DNA from: Pleurotus djamor
Lineage: Eukaryota; Basidiomycota; Agaricomycetes; Agaricales; Pleurotaceae
Reading direction: 5' to 3'
NCBI GenBank assembly: GCA_029747585.1
Contig: JAPEVF010000222.1
Coordinates: forward strand, 1-64,000
DNA length: 64,000 bases
The notes under the pieces are model-generated. The model was not told the DNA's origin and made no database searches. It was given only the letters and a program-made list of their open reading frames with translations. Below, piece by piece: positions 51,221 through 62,262 of the stretch; the first letter of the stretch is position 1, and each line of letters begins with the position of its first letter. The position numbers were made by a program, and so were the translations under genes.

Positions 51221-52662
51221 ACCACGTACCCCTATCAAACTTGCGCCCTATATCATGGACATCGCCCCTAACACGATTTAGACTTAACTTCGACATACCA
51301 TGCAGATTTTCAGAGGCTCTTTTGTTCATTGTACACGATCAGAGCGGCTAGATATACTAAAGGACTACATACTAGGTAGATGCTTACTGGAATGCTCACG
51401 GGTGCTCTTCTAATCGCTGAAAACTTGTCATCAGTGGTTGATGATTCTGGGTTTATCTCATTCTTCGACGAATCCACCTCCCAATCTTCTTTCGTCCTTC
51501 TGCAAGANNGNNNNGATANCGGATGTATGGGTGTGCGGATGCGTGTCGTCGATGTCGATATGCGAATAGTTAAATGAAGAAAGAGAGGGAGAGGGAGATA
51601 GAGAGGGAGGCGAGAAAATGCTGAGGATGAAGGCGGGAAATATGAAGTTATGGTACGTGTTTATATATATGCGTGGGTAGTTATAGTTTAGGTTACAAAG
51701 GTAAAAAAATTGTCCAACGACTCATATAATGAATCGTCTCGCCTAGATGCTGTAGAAGACAGGTATATGTTGATGAATGGGATGCGGACGGGGGACGGAG
51801 ACGATGCGGAGGGGCCAATCCTTGAGTCGCTCCAAGTCTACCCGAAACTCGAAATCGAGCTGGAGCCACACCACATGCAGGCTCGTCGAAGCCGTCCAAA
51901 ATAAACGTCGAGCCAAGCAACCAGCTTGACCAGTCGACCTAGCACGGCAACATGCACACACCAGACCTGGGCCAAGCGGAATTGCGGAGAATGTGGAGCC
52001 ACGGGCTTCGATATTGGTTTCAAGACATAATCGGATGGTGAGACGTCGGATTGAGCTGAGTTGGGTTGGGGGGGGTACGCTGTGGAGGTGGAGCGAAGGG
52101 TCGAAGAGTCCCATGGGACATGGATACGCATATACGTATGATACGATACAACGCCCGAGCCAGGTCAGCGGATGAGCGGAATGATGAGTGGATGAGTGGT
52201 GGTGTCTTCATGAGTGAGTTGTCAAGTTCATAATTGCGAACAATGAAGCCAAATATGAATACAGACGATGGGTGAGAGGACGAACGGATGATGATGATGA
52301 TGATGCGGAGAAAGGAACGAGGGCGGATGAGGGGGAAAAGGTAGAAAGGCAGGAAGGGAAAGAGCGGAAGGAGGTCGATTAGGGAATGCAGTCTTGAGGG
52401 CATGATAGGTGCGTAGTACGTTCAATAATAAGAAAGGCTAGGCTAGGCGTATTGGCATGGTCGGTCTAGTGCTGGAGAAAAAATCATTCGTTCGTTGTTA
52501 TACAATTGCAAAGATACTTTGCTTGCAAGATGCAGACGAAATGCATTGAGAAAAAANGAAGCGGCGTCACGGTCGAAGTGGGCGATCTGGCGTCCGACGT
52601 CAAGGAGGCATCGATAATCGAGGTAAATCGTCGCCGACCATCAAGGCAATCTTGGAGATTGA
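51221..52662. other. 1.4 kb intergenic, low complexity
   Basis: No gene seen. A purine-rich GAGAGGGAGAGGGAGATAGA tract lies at about 51583, Ns cluster at 51507-51519, and a (GAT)6 run near 52288. Several overlapping frames on both strands are chance products of these biased tracts. Confidence 0.45.
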
Positions 52663-55600
52663 TCACTGCGCCCCAGGAGTAGCCTGGAACCTCTCACCAC
52701 CCCACAGACTAATCGCAGGCACGCGCCTCGGTATCGACACCTTCAATATCGTACCATCAAACTCAGCGCGCACTTGCGTCAAATCTGCATCGTAGCCAAA
52801 AGAAATGCGGCGTTCAAAGTGTCCTAATAAAGGGGGAAAAGGTGAAAAGCATCAGCATGACAATTCGCAAAGAAACAATTCGCAAAGAAAAACGACACAA
52901 ATACAAATGCCAGCTCCACAAGTAAGACATAAGGGGGGCCGGGTGGCAGGAAACGCCGGACGATCCAATCCAATCCATTCCATTCCAGAAGGGTGGAGAC
53001 AATGGTCCATACGAACATAGCCACCCGTGCACCAAGCCCAAGCCAGACCATCGAAGCAAGGATGTAGATAGAATCGCAACGCACCTCCGTTCTGTTCCCA
53101 AGAATCAGCAACAAGATGTAATATCCTTCTCCTCTTCGTAGCAAGGGTTCTGGTGAACGAAGTAATTGATGGTCATGAGCTTGAGAAAACGAAATGAAAA
53201 AANGAAGGAATACAACGCACATGCCATCCCTTCTAAACCCCGGCAAACTAACAACGAGCTTATACTCCCCAGCACTTGTCTCAACCTCAATCCAACTATC
53301 CGGCGGCGGCGGCATACGACACAAAAACGGCGCATACGGTGCATTCCCACTCATCGAAACATCATCGCCCTCCGTACTACTCGGCGGGAGAATAACAGGT
53401 GGCTCCGAGGGCGACAAATTCGGTCTCGCACTACCGACACCAGACATCGACGGCGGTCTCGACGAAGACGAGGTAGATGGCAGGGCGGGTGTTGAGGAGG
53501 AAGAATACCCCACGCCGAACCCTGGAGATGACGATGCTGATGACGAGGATGTAGGCGCATTAACCGCCCGTGAAGTATACTGCCAAAACGACTGCGTCAA
53601 CCGTGGCGAATGCGACTGCGTATGCGCAAGCGGCTGAGGAGGTACAGCCGGTCCCGAAGGTGGCAACCCACGCGTGGAATTGGGGGAGGAATACGTCCTT
53701 GACGCTATAGGCGCGCTATGTGGCATATATAGATCAGGCGGTATACCAAGCGCAGCGCGAGATAGTGCGAGCTGTCCAGGAACTTGAGGGATTGGCGGCT
53801 CCGGCGGTAAACTACTCGCGCTATCGCTCGAATCAGTCGAACTCGAGGATAAAGTAGATTCTAGTGGCGGTCTCTCGAAAGAGTGCAAGCCGTAGATAGC
53901 GTCTCGTCGTGATGAATCGTCCGTCTGAGCCCTCGCATGCCACTCTACACCTTCTTGAACAGTCTCGTCTTTGCCGTCGCTAGCTCGTGGTAGTGCATGA
54001 TATGGAGTATGCGTAGGCAGTGGCAAAGACGCGGAAGAGCTTCGATCTATCCATCTATGGCTCTGACTCTGCGTTGATGTCGTGTTAACGCCGTCGGTCG
54101 TCGAGTTCGGATTAGGAACAGCAGCAGGAAGGGAGTACGGGCGGGAATTGGGGAAAACAGGTCCGGACATAGATGAAGTCGTCTCAACAGCCTTGCCCTT
54201 CCCTTTATACGTCGTTCGAGTCACTGTAAAATCTACCCCGCACAAAGGCAAAGGCGTGGATGACTAAGGTAAGCAAAAAGCGATAATCGAACGACAGAAA
54301 GCAAGGCGGATCATCGTACCTTCGGAGGACACTCCCATTTTGCCCGAGTGCGCAGACGCTACGTCATAGTGCCCCTGCCCTTCCCCGATATCACTAGTAC
54401 TGCCCTTTCGCACACTGCCCGCAACCCCAGACAACGCCCCGATGCCTTTTTCGTGCGATCCCGAAATGGGTGAGGGCTCGGGACTCGTTGCAGCACTGCC
54501 ACTGCCGCTCCGGTGCATATGGCTGTCGTCATCGTCTTCGAATACGCCGTATGGGTCTGAAAGGGACTCTGGGCTGCCCGAAAGACGGTCAGAGGATGAA
54601 GTGGTTGATTTGGTCTCACACGATGGTCCGCACCATGACGGAGAACAAGATTGGAGCCTCGGTCGCTCCGTCTCCGTGGATATGTGACTCGACGCTGTGT
54701 GAGAGCGGCTGTGGGATTGGTAACGGCCCATGGATGATTTACCATCCATGTGAATGGGTGGTACCTCTGGTCGTGGTGGAGGGATGTCCTCAGTGGGATT
54801 GGAAAAGAAGGACATGCGAGAAGAAGACAGGAGCGAGGGTGATGGTAAGGGGACTTCTCGTGGGGAATCAAAGGAAGCGTGCCGCTTCTGAAAAGAGGAA
54901 GAGCGAAGAGGAGGGTCAGGCCTCCTTGGGTGAGAGTCGGGGGATGGGTGAGCGGTAGGAATGGAGGGGAAGGTAGTAGGTGTTGCTACAGCGTGTGATC
55001 CACCTGCCGCCATCAGGTCGGTTGGAGATTTTGGCATGGCTGGAGGCGGGGGCAATTGATGTAAGGCTTGCAGCGACAGATTCTTTGTCGTGTTTGGGCC
55101 TGCAATAGGCACGTAAGCTGTCAGAACCTAATTTTTATGAAAGGACGATGATGGAAGATGAAGACAAAGTGTCAAGTGGTCGTCGGAAAGAGACCCCACG
55201 GACTAGGAAAAAGCACGCATGGGGGGCTACACGGTATTAGGAGGAAACGAGATGAAAAAACGAGGCAAAAATATCAAAAAANGGGCCAATCATGGTGCCG
55301 GGAAAAATCACAGGAGCAGATATGCGGAGGGGGCTGCCAAGAGTGAGATGGTGAATCAACGTCGTCATGGGCCTGGGCCAGGCTCAAGTGAACCCTGGGT
55401 GGTCACCTCTCCTCTGAGCGACAATATCCCGTGGACAGAGGAGAAAGCGATCCGACGGATAAACTGGGCAGTACCAAAAGATGGGTGGGAGTCTGCTAAA
55501 CTGGGAAGCTCGACATTATCGCGCTCGTAGGATTCCCGGCAAACGGCAAGCAGGACCGAAGCAAAAAGAGCTGATGCACGAAGAGTGCCGTCCTGGGCGT

Positions 55601-55957
55601 CCCACGCAACGAAAGCGAGCTACATTTGCCATTTGGAAATGCAATGGGAAGCGATGACAAGGCAAACGGCTGCGAGAAAGCGATGGAATGCTCACCGATG
55701 CTGGCGGTAGTAGGTTCATTCAATGATGTAGACTCCAAAGCAGTGATGCCGTCTACTTTTTGGACAAGTGATAGGCCTGAATGTCGCCTGGTTTTGAGTA
55801 GGCGTCGTGGATGACGGGACGAGTCCTTCGTTGGAGATGATGGTGGTGAGGAAGAAGGAGGAGGAGGAAAGGACAACGTCGGGTTTGAATGTGCGCGCTT
55901 GTGAAGGAGGCGGCGGGACGGTGAATGGCGAGATTGAAATGAAGGAGGGGAAAGCAT
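52663..55957 (-). CDS. HSP20/alpha-crystallin-domain protein with long disordered N-terminus
   Basis: The C-terminal ~100 residues form an HSP20-like fold split over three exons: DSWIEVETSAGEYKLVVSLP GFRRDGM, then TLATKRRRILHLVADSWEQN, then GHFERRISFGYDADLTQVRA and LKVSIPRRVPAISLWGG, with a stop at 52663. The preceding ~650 residues are Ser/Pro-rich and disordered, starting probably at 55957 (MLSPPSFQSRHSPSRRLLHK, RAHSNPTLSFPPPP). Joining that exon to GPNTTKNLSLQALHQL (acceptor TTGCAG near 55100) needs a ~600-base intron with donor GTGAGC, long for this genome, so exon 1 is less sure. Small heat-shock proteins normally have about 200 residues; this architecture suggests a regulatory rather than a simple chaperone role. 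Confidence 0.75.
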
Positions 55958-58572
55958 CTTGGACTGGGGGCGAAGGTGACTGGTTTGTTTGGTTGGCATG
56001 GCCCGCATCCCCTTTGTTGTTTTGTTTTGTTTCCGTCTTGGAGTTCGCTGACGTCATGCATTTGGTTTGCCTCCGCCCTCTGCTACACTCCACCCTCATC
56101 AATCAACTGGCTTCCCTCATAGATTTCAGTGGAGACCGTTCCACCCAGCGTACACGGACGTCGCAGGCCCTCTCGGATATCAGCGAGGCTTGTCCATCAG
56201 TGATCCCGGACAACGGTCAATACAACTCCAAGTAGTCTCGATAGTCGGCCTTTGATCGCGGTCTTCTCTGCTATGGAAGGGGGAGCATTTGAAGCGTTTG
56301 AACTACTGCCAATGGAGCCGCTCTCCACTGTTCTCGTATCGTTGCGGTATGATTGAGGATCGTCTAATCACCGACGACTCCGGCACCCATTTCCGAAACG
56401 AATCCCATACGTCTATACGTTTAATCGACCTGCGACTCCCACACACACACACGTTTCGACACGGCACGCAGTTCTTCTTCACTTTCTGAGTTCCAACTTT
56501 GCGTTCAGCGTCACCAGCGAAACCCCGCGGGCCCCTCGACTTGAGTGGTAACTTGCACGAACGTGAAGCCTGTTCGAACGAACTCATATCCGCCAAGACA
56601 GCACTGGTTCGATAATACTCGGATTTCGGGAGTCGGTCTTGATCGATCGTCCTTAATTTCCAATACCTACATGTCTAACCGAACGCCAAACGCTCCTCCG
56701 CCGTGAACCCAGTTTTTCATACAAATTGTAATTGAAACTGTCAGGCTTCCAGGCTTCGACAGACTTGAAGGCACCTCCAAGCGAAATGGGTTCATGATCG
56801 AATCCCCCCCCTCTACTAGTACCCCGCTCCATTCATTCCGTTAGGTCTTACTTTGCGCCGTAAACGTACATTGGGACACCTCCACCAGACGACCAGCTTG
56901 TACGTGTCAACTCTCTTGCACACGGACCTCACGTCGTAAGAGCCCCGTTATACTATATTCCCCAACGCCACCCCCTCGAATGACACCGTCTGCTCCCCTG
57001 CTCCTCCTTTTCCCTCGTCCCTATCACCGTGATCGATCGACGGGTGGTTGCCTGCTTGCGCCGAACGTGATCGAGAACTCTTCCTATTGATTCACCGTTC
57101 AAGGGCTGTCCAGAACAATATGATACGCTTTTCTTTATCTTCACGCAACCTCTTCCATAGACGACTTTGAGCTAACGAATATTCCTAGCGTAGTCTTCAC
57201 TATACCCTTACGAAAGCATGCTGAAGCCGAGGCGATTGTGGGGAAACGCAACTCGGCCATCGAACCCTGGGATTCGAGAAGAGGTCGGACTTGGGATGTC
57301 CTGAGTCCTCGTCTACACCGACTCGGAAGAAACTGCCTTACCAAGTGCGTTTCGATACTTACTGGACATCCAGGCGAACTCATGGTTGATTCTCATCGAT
57401 TCACCCGTCACAGGTGGTCTAAGCGGATTATCACGTCAATCCACATTCGCTACTATCGAGAAGACGCGAATCATACATACATATACCAACCATGCCATTA
57501 ACCCATCGTCCCAAACTCAACTCCCCCCNGTCCTCCTGGTGTAAGCAAAAATGATGTTGAAGATGAGATCGAAGACTCGGATGACGACGCTATGGCTCTA
57601 TTTGAATGGATCAGGATGGCTCCGTTGCTCTTTAACACGCTTTGCCTACCGATCCACTCACCAAACTCCCTTCGTAGACTGCAAGTCAACCATAGCGTAG
57701 GTCCATACATCGCCGTCTACGAACCTCCTCCAAATACATTCATCGGCGGCATAAACCATTTCTCCTGGCGAGGCGTGCAAAAGCTTTTGGATGCTATCAT
57801 CAAGTACGTTGATCAGCATCGCCAACAGATTTTGTCGTCTTTGCTAGCGTACCATTATGCGCAGGCTTTACTCGAATCCATCCCCTCAGTCTATACCCTT
57901 CATGGCGCTCACTGCTCACTCCTACCTCACTTATCCGGTCACTTTCCTTCCGTCCTCCCCAAGCTTGACCTCTGGTACTACTAAGCAACCAGCTTTTCGT
58001 GTACCACGGTCAGATGGAGAGGACACTTGGTCCGTTATCGTGACCCCATTTGTCGCGGACTCAGCAATCCAATGTTCAGGTAACTCCCCAATGTTCGTGG
58101 ATGATGGTGGAGGGACAATGGGATGCTCGCTGGGGTTGACAACTCACACATTGTTCAAGCAAACAGATCATCGTTGGAAACATAATTTAAACGAGGCAAT
58201 AAGTGGGTGATAAATCTACAAATGCGGTACATTCAAATACTTGGATGTACATCTAGTTTTAGAGCTTTCGGTAGATATCATACATCAAGGTCTTGTCGCA
58301 GGCACCGTCGACGCAATGGACGAAGCCGGCTTGAATTCCCAGGTCATGTCTACTTATCCATGCTCTGGGTTGATTTTTTGGAACAAGGAAGATGATTTCT
58401 AGAATAGTAGAAGGACAATGGACAGAAGTTGTTGTTACATGCGGTAGCTTCACGTCCACGGTCCCACAACACTCCCCGTGGAATGCCCCAGTCCCAGAGA
58501 GGATAAATATAAATGGTGGCCATCCATCCCTGCAAAGTTGTTTCCGCAGGACGGGGACGTAATTCGTTCGCC
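55958..58572. other. 2.6 kb without a confident gene
   Basis: A plus-strand frame at 57534-57984 (SKNDVEDEIEDSDDDAMALF, then EWIRMAPLLFNTLC) has biased, protein-like composition and may be an exon of an unrecognised gene. A following frame to 58210 contains GTTKQPAFRVPRSDGEDTW. I could not connect them to a start or a family. Confidence 0.35.
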
Positions 58573-58995
58573 ATGATTGCGTAAGTTCAAACAGACCACT
58601 TCCTCTTGTTCAAGTGCTCACATCCTCGTTTTGATTATCTTGTAGATACCCCCTCGTAGACTCAATCCTCGTGCTCCCACCCAGCATCGTCCGCTGGAAC
58701 GATTTCAGTCAAGAAAGCCATGACGTTGGCACGGAAACACTCTGCTGCAACTCTCGCTGTTATATCCATCTACGGATTCAGCAATGCTTTCAATGTGCTC
58801 TTACTCTTCGTCACTCGTCCCGCGTCGCGGTTGCTTGGTTGGACACAGCACGAGGGGCTGCATACCCCGAAGGGCGGTGATGGGACGTTGCGAGACACTG
58901 ACGACCTTGGAAGGCCGCATCATTCTCCTAATCTCCCGATGAATTCGTTGACGGGCAGGCTTCTGGGCCGGTTACCCTCGCTGGACAATGAATGA
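58573..58995 (+). pseudogene. GPCR-like C-terminal fragment, frame broken
   Basis: After an acceptor TTGTAG near 58646 the frame reads YPLVDSILVLPPSIVRWNDF. Then, one frame over, HSAATLAVISIYGFSNAFNV LLLFVTRPASRLLG and a Gly-rich tail ending at 58995. The pair of hydrophobic helices joined by RW and followed by N...L...TRP is typical of the last two membrane spans of fungal seven-helix receptors. About 110 residues remain of an expected 350-450, and no earlier helices are found upstream. The frame change around 58715-58730 has no intron signal, so mutation or sequence error is likely. Confidence 0.45.
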
Positions 58996-59128
58996 GCTTT
59001 TCTCTCGCCTTTGGACTCTCGCCATCGTATGTTTGTTATTGAGACTTTGCATGTCATAATTGCTATTTTATCATGTCGTTATAGCTACAATATACATCAA
59101 AGAATAATTTGGACGTGCTTTCGAAAGT

Positions 59129-59800
59129 TCACGCTCCACAAAACTTCTTGTGAAACGCCCAAGCATTGGTCTGATGCTCCTTGTTGCAATACCACGTATT
59201 CCGGCACTTTGAACAACGATTCGACGGTCCTGGAGCTCCACAATGTCCACACCATGGCCTCGTCGCTCTCTTCTCCCACCTCTTCATCGCCCTCGCCGCT
59301 ACCTCCTTCAACCACTCATCATATGGCGTCCCTCTAATCCACCGCGACGTCTTCAACCTCCTTGTATCCGCACCCATCGCAACCTTCTCAACCCTCCCAT
59401 AAAACTCCTCCAAACTCTCAATAACCACCAACCCCTTGCCGCCCATCCCCCGTCCACTCTCACCAAACTGCATCGTTGATAAATCAACGATAGTGGTGAT
59501 TTTGTCTGTGTACTCGTGCTCTGAAAACCCCATGACGGCGTGGGTCATCTCGAATGAATCGCCTTGGTGGTATGTCGCACCCGGGATGAGGACGGACATC
59601 ATACATGCACATGATGTTGGGTTGGATGAAGGGCATTTCGAGGATGAAGCGGTTGTAGAAGGGTGTGGTGTTTGAGAAGGTTGCGAGGGTAAATTGAAGT
59701 AACTTTCAAACCTTGTGCATCGAATAGAGTGTGGTAAAGCCCCTGCAAAGGCTAAACGGTTAAAAATGAATAGAAGTCCAACGAGTACAACACCTCGCAC
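59129..59800 (-). CDS. short protein with C-terminal MYND finger
   Basis: A 223-codon minus-strand frame ending in a complete MYND finger: CGHC, then RCSKCRNTWYCNKEHQ and HKKFCGA, giving C-x2-C, C-x2-C, C-x3-H and H-x3-C ligands. The body (TYHQGDSFEMTHAVMGFSEH EYTDKITTIVDLSTMQFGES) is not recognised. It is unrelated in layout to genes A and B, where the finger is internal. The hydrophobic N-terminus MRGVVLVGLLFIFNRLAFAG looks like a signal peptide, which is odd for a MYND protein; the true start may be in an upstream exon. Confidence 0.6.
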   Translation of the reverse strand: MRGVVLVGLLFIFNRLAFAGALPHSIRCTRFESYFNLPSQPSQTPHPSTTASSSKCPSSNPTSCACMMSVLIPGATYHQGDSFEMTHAVMGFSEHEYTDKITTIVDLSTMQFGESGRGMGGKGLVVIESLEEFYGRVEKVAMGADTRRLKTSRWIRGTPYDEWLKEVAARAMKRWEKRATRPWCGHCGAPGPSNRCSKCRNTWYCNKEHQTNAWAFHKKFCGA

Positions 59801-60312
59801 TGACAGAGTTTCCCCTCCCGAAGGTACGCTGTAGCCAACGAAAAAAGGGGGGCTCCCCTGGTTTCGCTGGTGTATATTGTCTATCTACGGACATGCGAGT
59901 AACTAGGGCTACACTAAGTTGGATGCGGGTACATAATTGAGAGGGCTGGGGGCCTAAGCGAAAAGAAAGAAAGTCAGTCTCGGTAGCGAAAAGAAAAGTC
60001 GGCGCAGAAAGACTTGCCTAGGAATGACCAGGGGCTCGCGTCGAGAAGGGAAACAAAGGTGCCAAGTCATCTATTGAGAAAAAATGGGATTAGCAAATAG
60101 TATAACGGCAACAAAAACAAGAGACTCACGACGATTACACGAGAGAATAGTTCCCAGCCCGATCGAGAAGGAATCAAGCGCTGCCGATGCGAAGATGGTG
60201 ATAAGAGGTAGAAGGTAGGTGCCGGCATCCTTGATACTGAAGCTTCAAGGTCGCAACCATGGATCCAGTGATGGCTGATGCACCGGACGGCGTGGCGACC
60301 ATCAACCGAGGG
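59801..60312. other. spacer, nothing recognised
   Basis: Short minus-strand donor-like sites appear (complements of GTGAGTC at about 60121), but no gene could be built; the homology of the first array unit begins at about 60170. Confidence 0.4.
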
Positions 60313-62262
60313 GTGGTTGGTGGCGCGATCGAGAAGAGAGATGAAGGAGGGCGGCTAGTCGTGCAAGCCAACGGATAGATGTTGGACGCCATGCAAAGTT
60401 GTCGGTAACGCGGTCAACAACGACGATCGTGATGAAGACTTGCTGATGCGAAGGTGGTGATGAAAGGATGGGGGTAGATGATGTTTGAGGCTGCAGGGAG
60501 GACAACGGGAATGTCATTCTTGAGCATGGGCATTGGTTGGTGGCGCGGTCGAGAAGGAAGAGGCAATACCTAATGATAATAAGCAAATGTCATAGTTACG
60601 GCGACGGAACCGAGACTTACAATTATGTGGACGCGTGGGCTTGACACGATTGAGTTACTGATGCGAAGACGCATGGTGAGAGATAAGTGCCGGCATGTTG
60701 GTGACAACACCGCCGGGCTACTTGATGCTAAAGCTTGAGGGTCGAGGTCGAGGGCACGGAGCCAGCAATTGAGGGTGGGTTGGACAGCGTGGCAATCATC
60801 AGAAGAGAGGTGGTTGGTGGCGCGATCGAGGAGGAGTCCATGGGAGATGGAGGTGCGGCAGAATAGATCCAAAAGCTACAAGGCAGAGTAATCTGATAAG
60901 TACAAACAAGGAAAGGAAAAGCAAGATAGCAGACGTACGAATGACCATCCATCCATCCACACCCATGTAGTGAGGACTTGATGCTCGCGATCGTTGATGG
61001 CTTAATCGAGACAGGAGGAGCAAGGACCCATGTTAAGGATAGACATGGGTACGCCTGTCTCCATTGAGTTTTTTTTGATGTGGGTGCGCGAGTTGGTCTT
61101 GGAGATTTCGGATTGTTCGGAAGGGTCGAGCCAGATTTTGCGTTTGCCAATGCCAATGGCAGAGGAGGATAGAGGGCAGAGGTGATGTATCAGGTTCCGA
61201 TCTGCTAAACAGCAACAGCCGAGGGGATCTGGTTGGTGGCGCGGTCGAGGAGGAGAGCGAGTGGCGGCGTTCGTGGCTGTCTGGTGAAGAAGGGTTCAAG
61301 TTGATCAAGGCGAGAGCTATGGGGAATACCATAGATGTTGAGCATGGGGAAGAACGGAACAAAGAAAAAGACTTACGAAACATTTCGGCAACAACCTCAC
61401 ATGATACAACTTCTGTGATGGTGATGTTCATTCATGGATCGTGGAACGGCAGGGTAGGAGCCTGGTCAATCCGCGAGGTGGTTGGTGGCGCGGTCGAGAA
61501 GACACGCCGCACACGTGTGGTGTTCAAAATAAAGATGATGGCATATCAACCATAGGAGGGGGTGATGGAGGGCGGGAGAGGCACTCTGTGCGTGTCCTTG
61601 ATGCAAGGCTTCGAGGCACCACATCCTCAGACGTATGGACGTAGTCGGTTCGGCGAATGGACCTTGAGACTGCTAGAGAAAGGAAGGAAGTATTCGTGAG
61701 AACAGAAACAGTAAGCCAGAACATGAATTGAACTCACCACACGACGCGGTGGTTCCCAAAGGAGGCAGGAGTGGAACGGCATGATTTATGGCGCGGTCGA
61801 GAAGCGAAGCCTGCCAGCTGTGTTCAATATTCCGATAGCGGGGATGTGGTCAGGGAAGGTAAGTAGGTGGTTGGTGGCGCGGTCGAGAAGGTTGATAGAG
61901 CTTCCCAATAGAAGGTATAGGTCGCGGAGGAGGGGGACAAGGGAAGAATTTGACACATGTTCTCGCATCTGGAGAATACTTTGAGGATATGTTCAATAAG
62001 ACACAAAAGCGAAAGAAACTCACCAAAAATGAAACCCTCCGTGAATATACTTCCCGATCGTTCGAGCTTTTCAAGAGGATAATTTTAGACGTTTCCGGAC
62101 TAGGTGTCGGTGGTTAGCATTGTGGATAAGACCAGCGACGAAAAAGACAATAAAATTGACTCACAAAAATCTAGTCCGTGTTGCGAAAGCTCTCAACTAG
62201 CCTACGGTATCGCGGCAACGAAACGGCGTTCGTGGAGTGGTTGGTGGCGCGGTCGAGGAGGC
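60170..62262 (-). repeat. array of diverged units sharing a ~24-bp core (eight copies)
   Basis: The plus-strand core GTGGTTGGTGGCGCGGTCGA followed by GAAG or GGAG occurs at 60313, 60533, 60810, 61229, 61478, 61782 (partial), 61867 and 62237. All eight have the same orientation, with spacings of 85-420 bp. Around the core the units have drifted; units at 60170-60336 and 60655-60833 can still be aligned over ~150 bp. On the minus strand the core can read LLDRATNH, FSTAPPTN or SRPRHQP, and the frame used is not constant. Each unit is followed on the minus strand by a donor-like GTRAGT. Could be duplicated exons, a family of small genes, or a non-coding element. Not recognised. Confidence 0.7.

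Noticed and set aside
51580..52310. GAGAGG tract and (GAT)6 run as possible regulatory arrays
   Set aside because: Simple sequence repeats of a common kind, with no spacing or palindromic structure.
60170..62262. CRISPR-like interpretation of the 24-bp core array
   Set aside because: Spacing is irregular (85-420 bp), the genome is eukaryotic, and the spacers are diverged copies of each other rather than unique.
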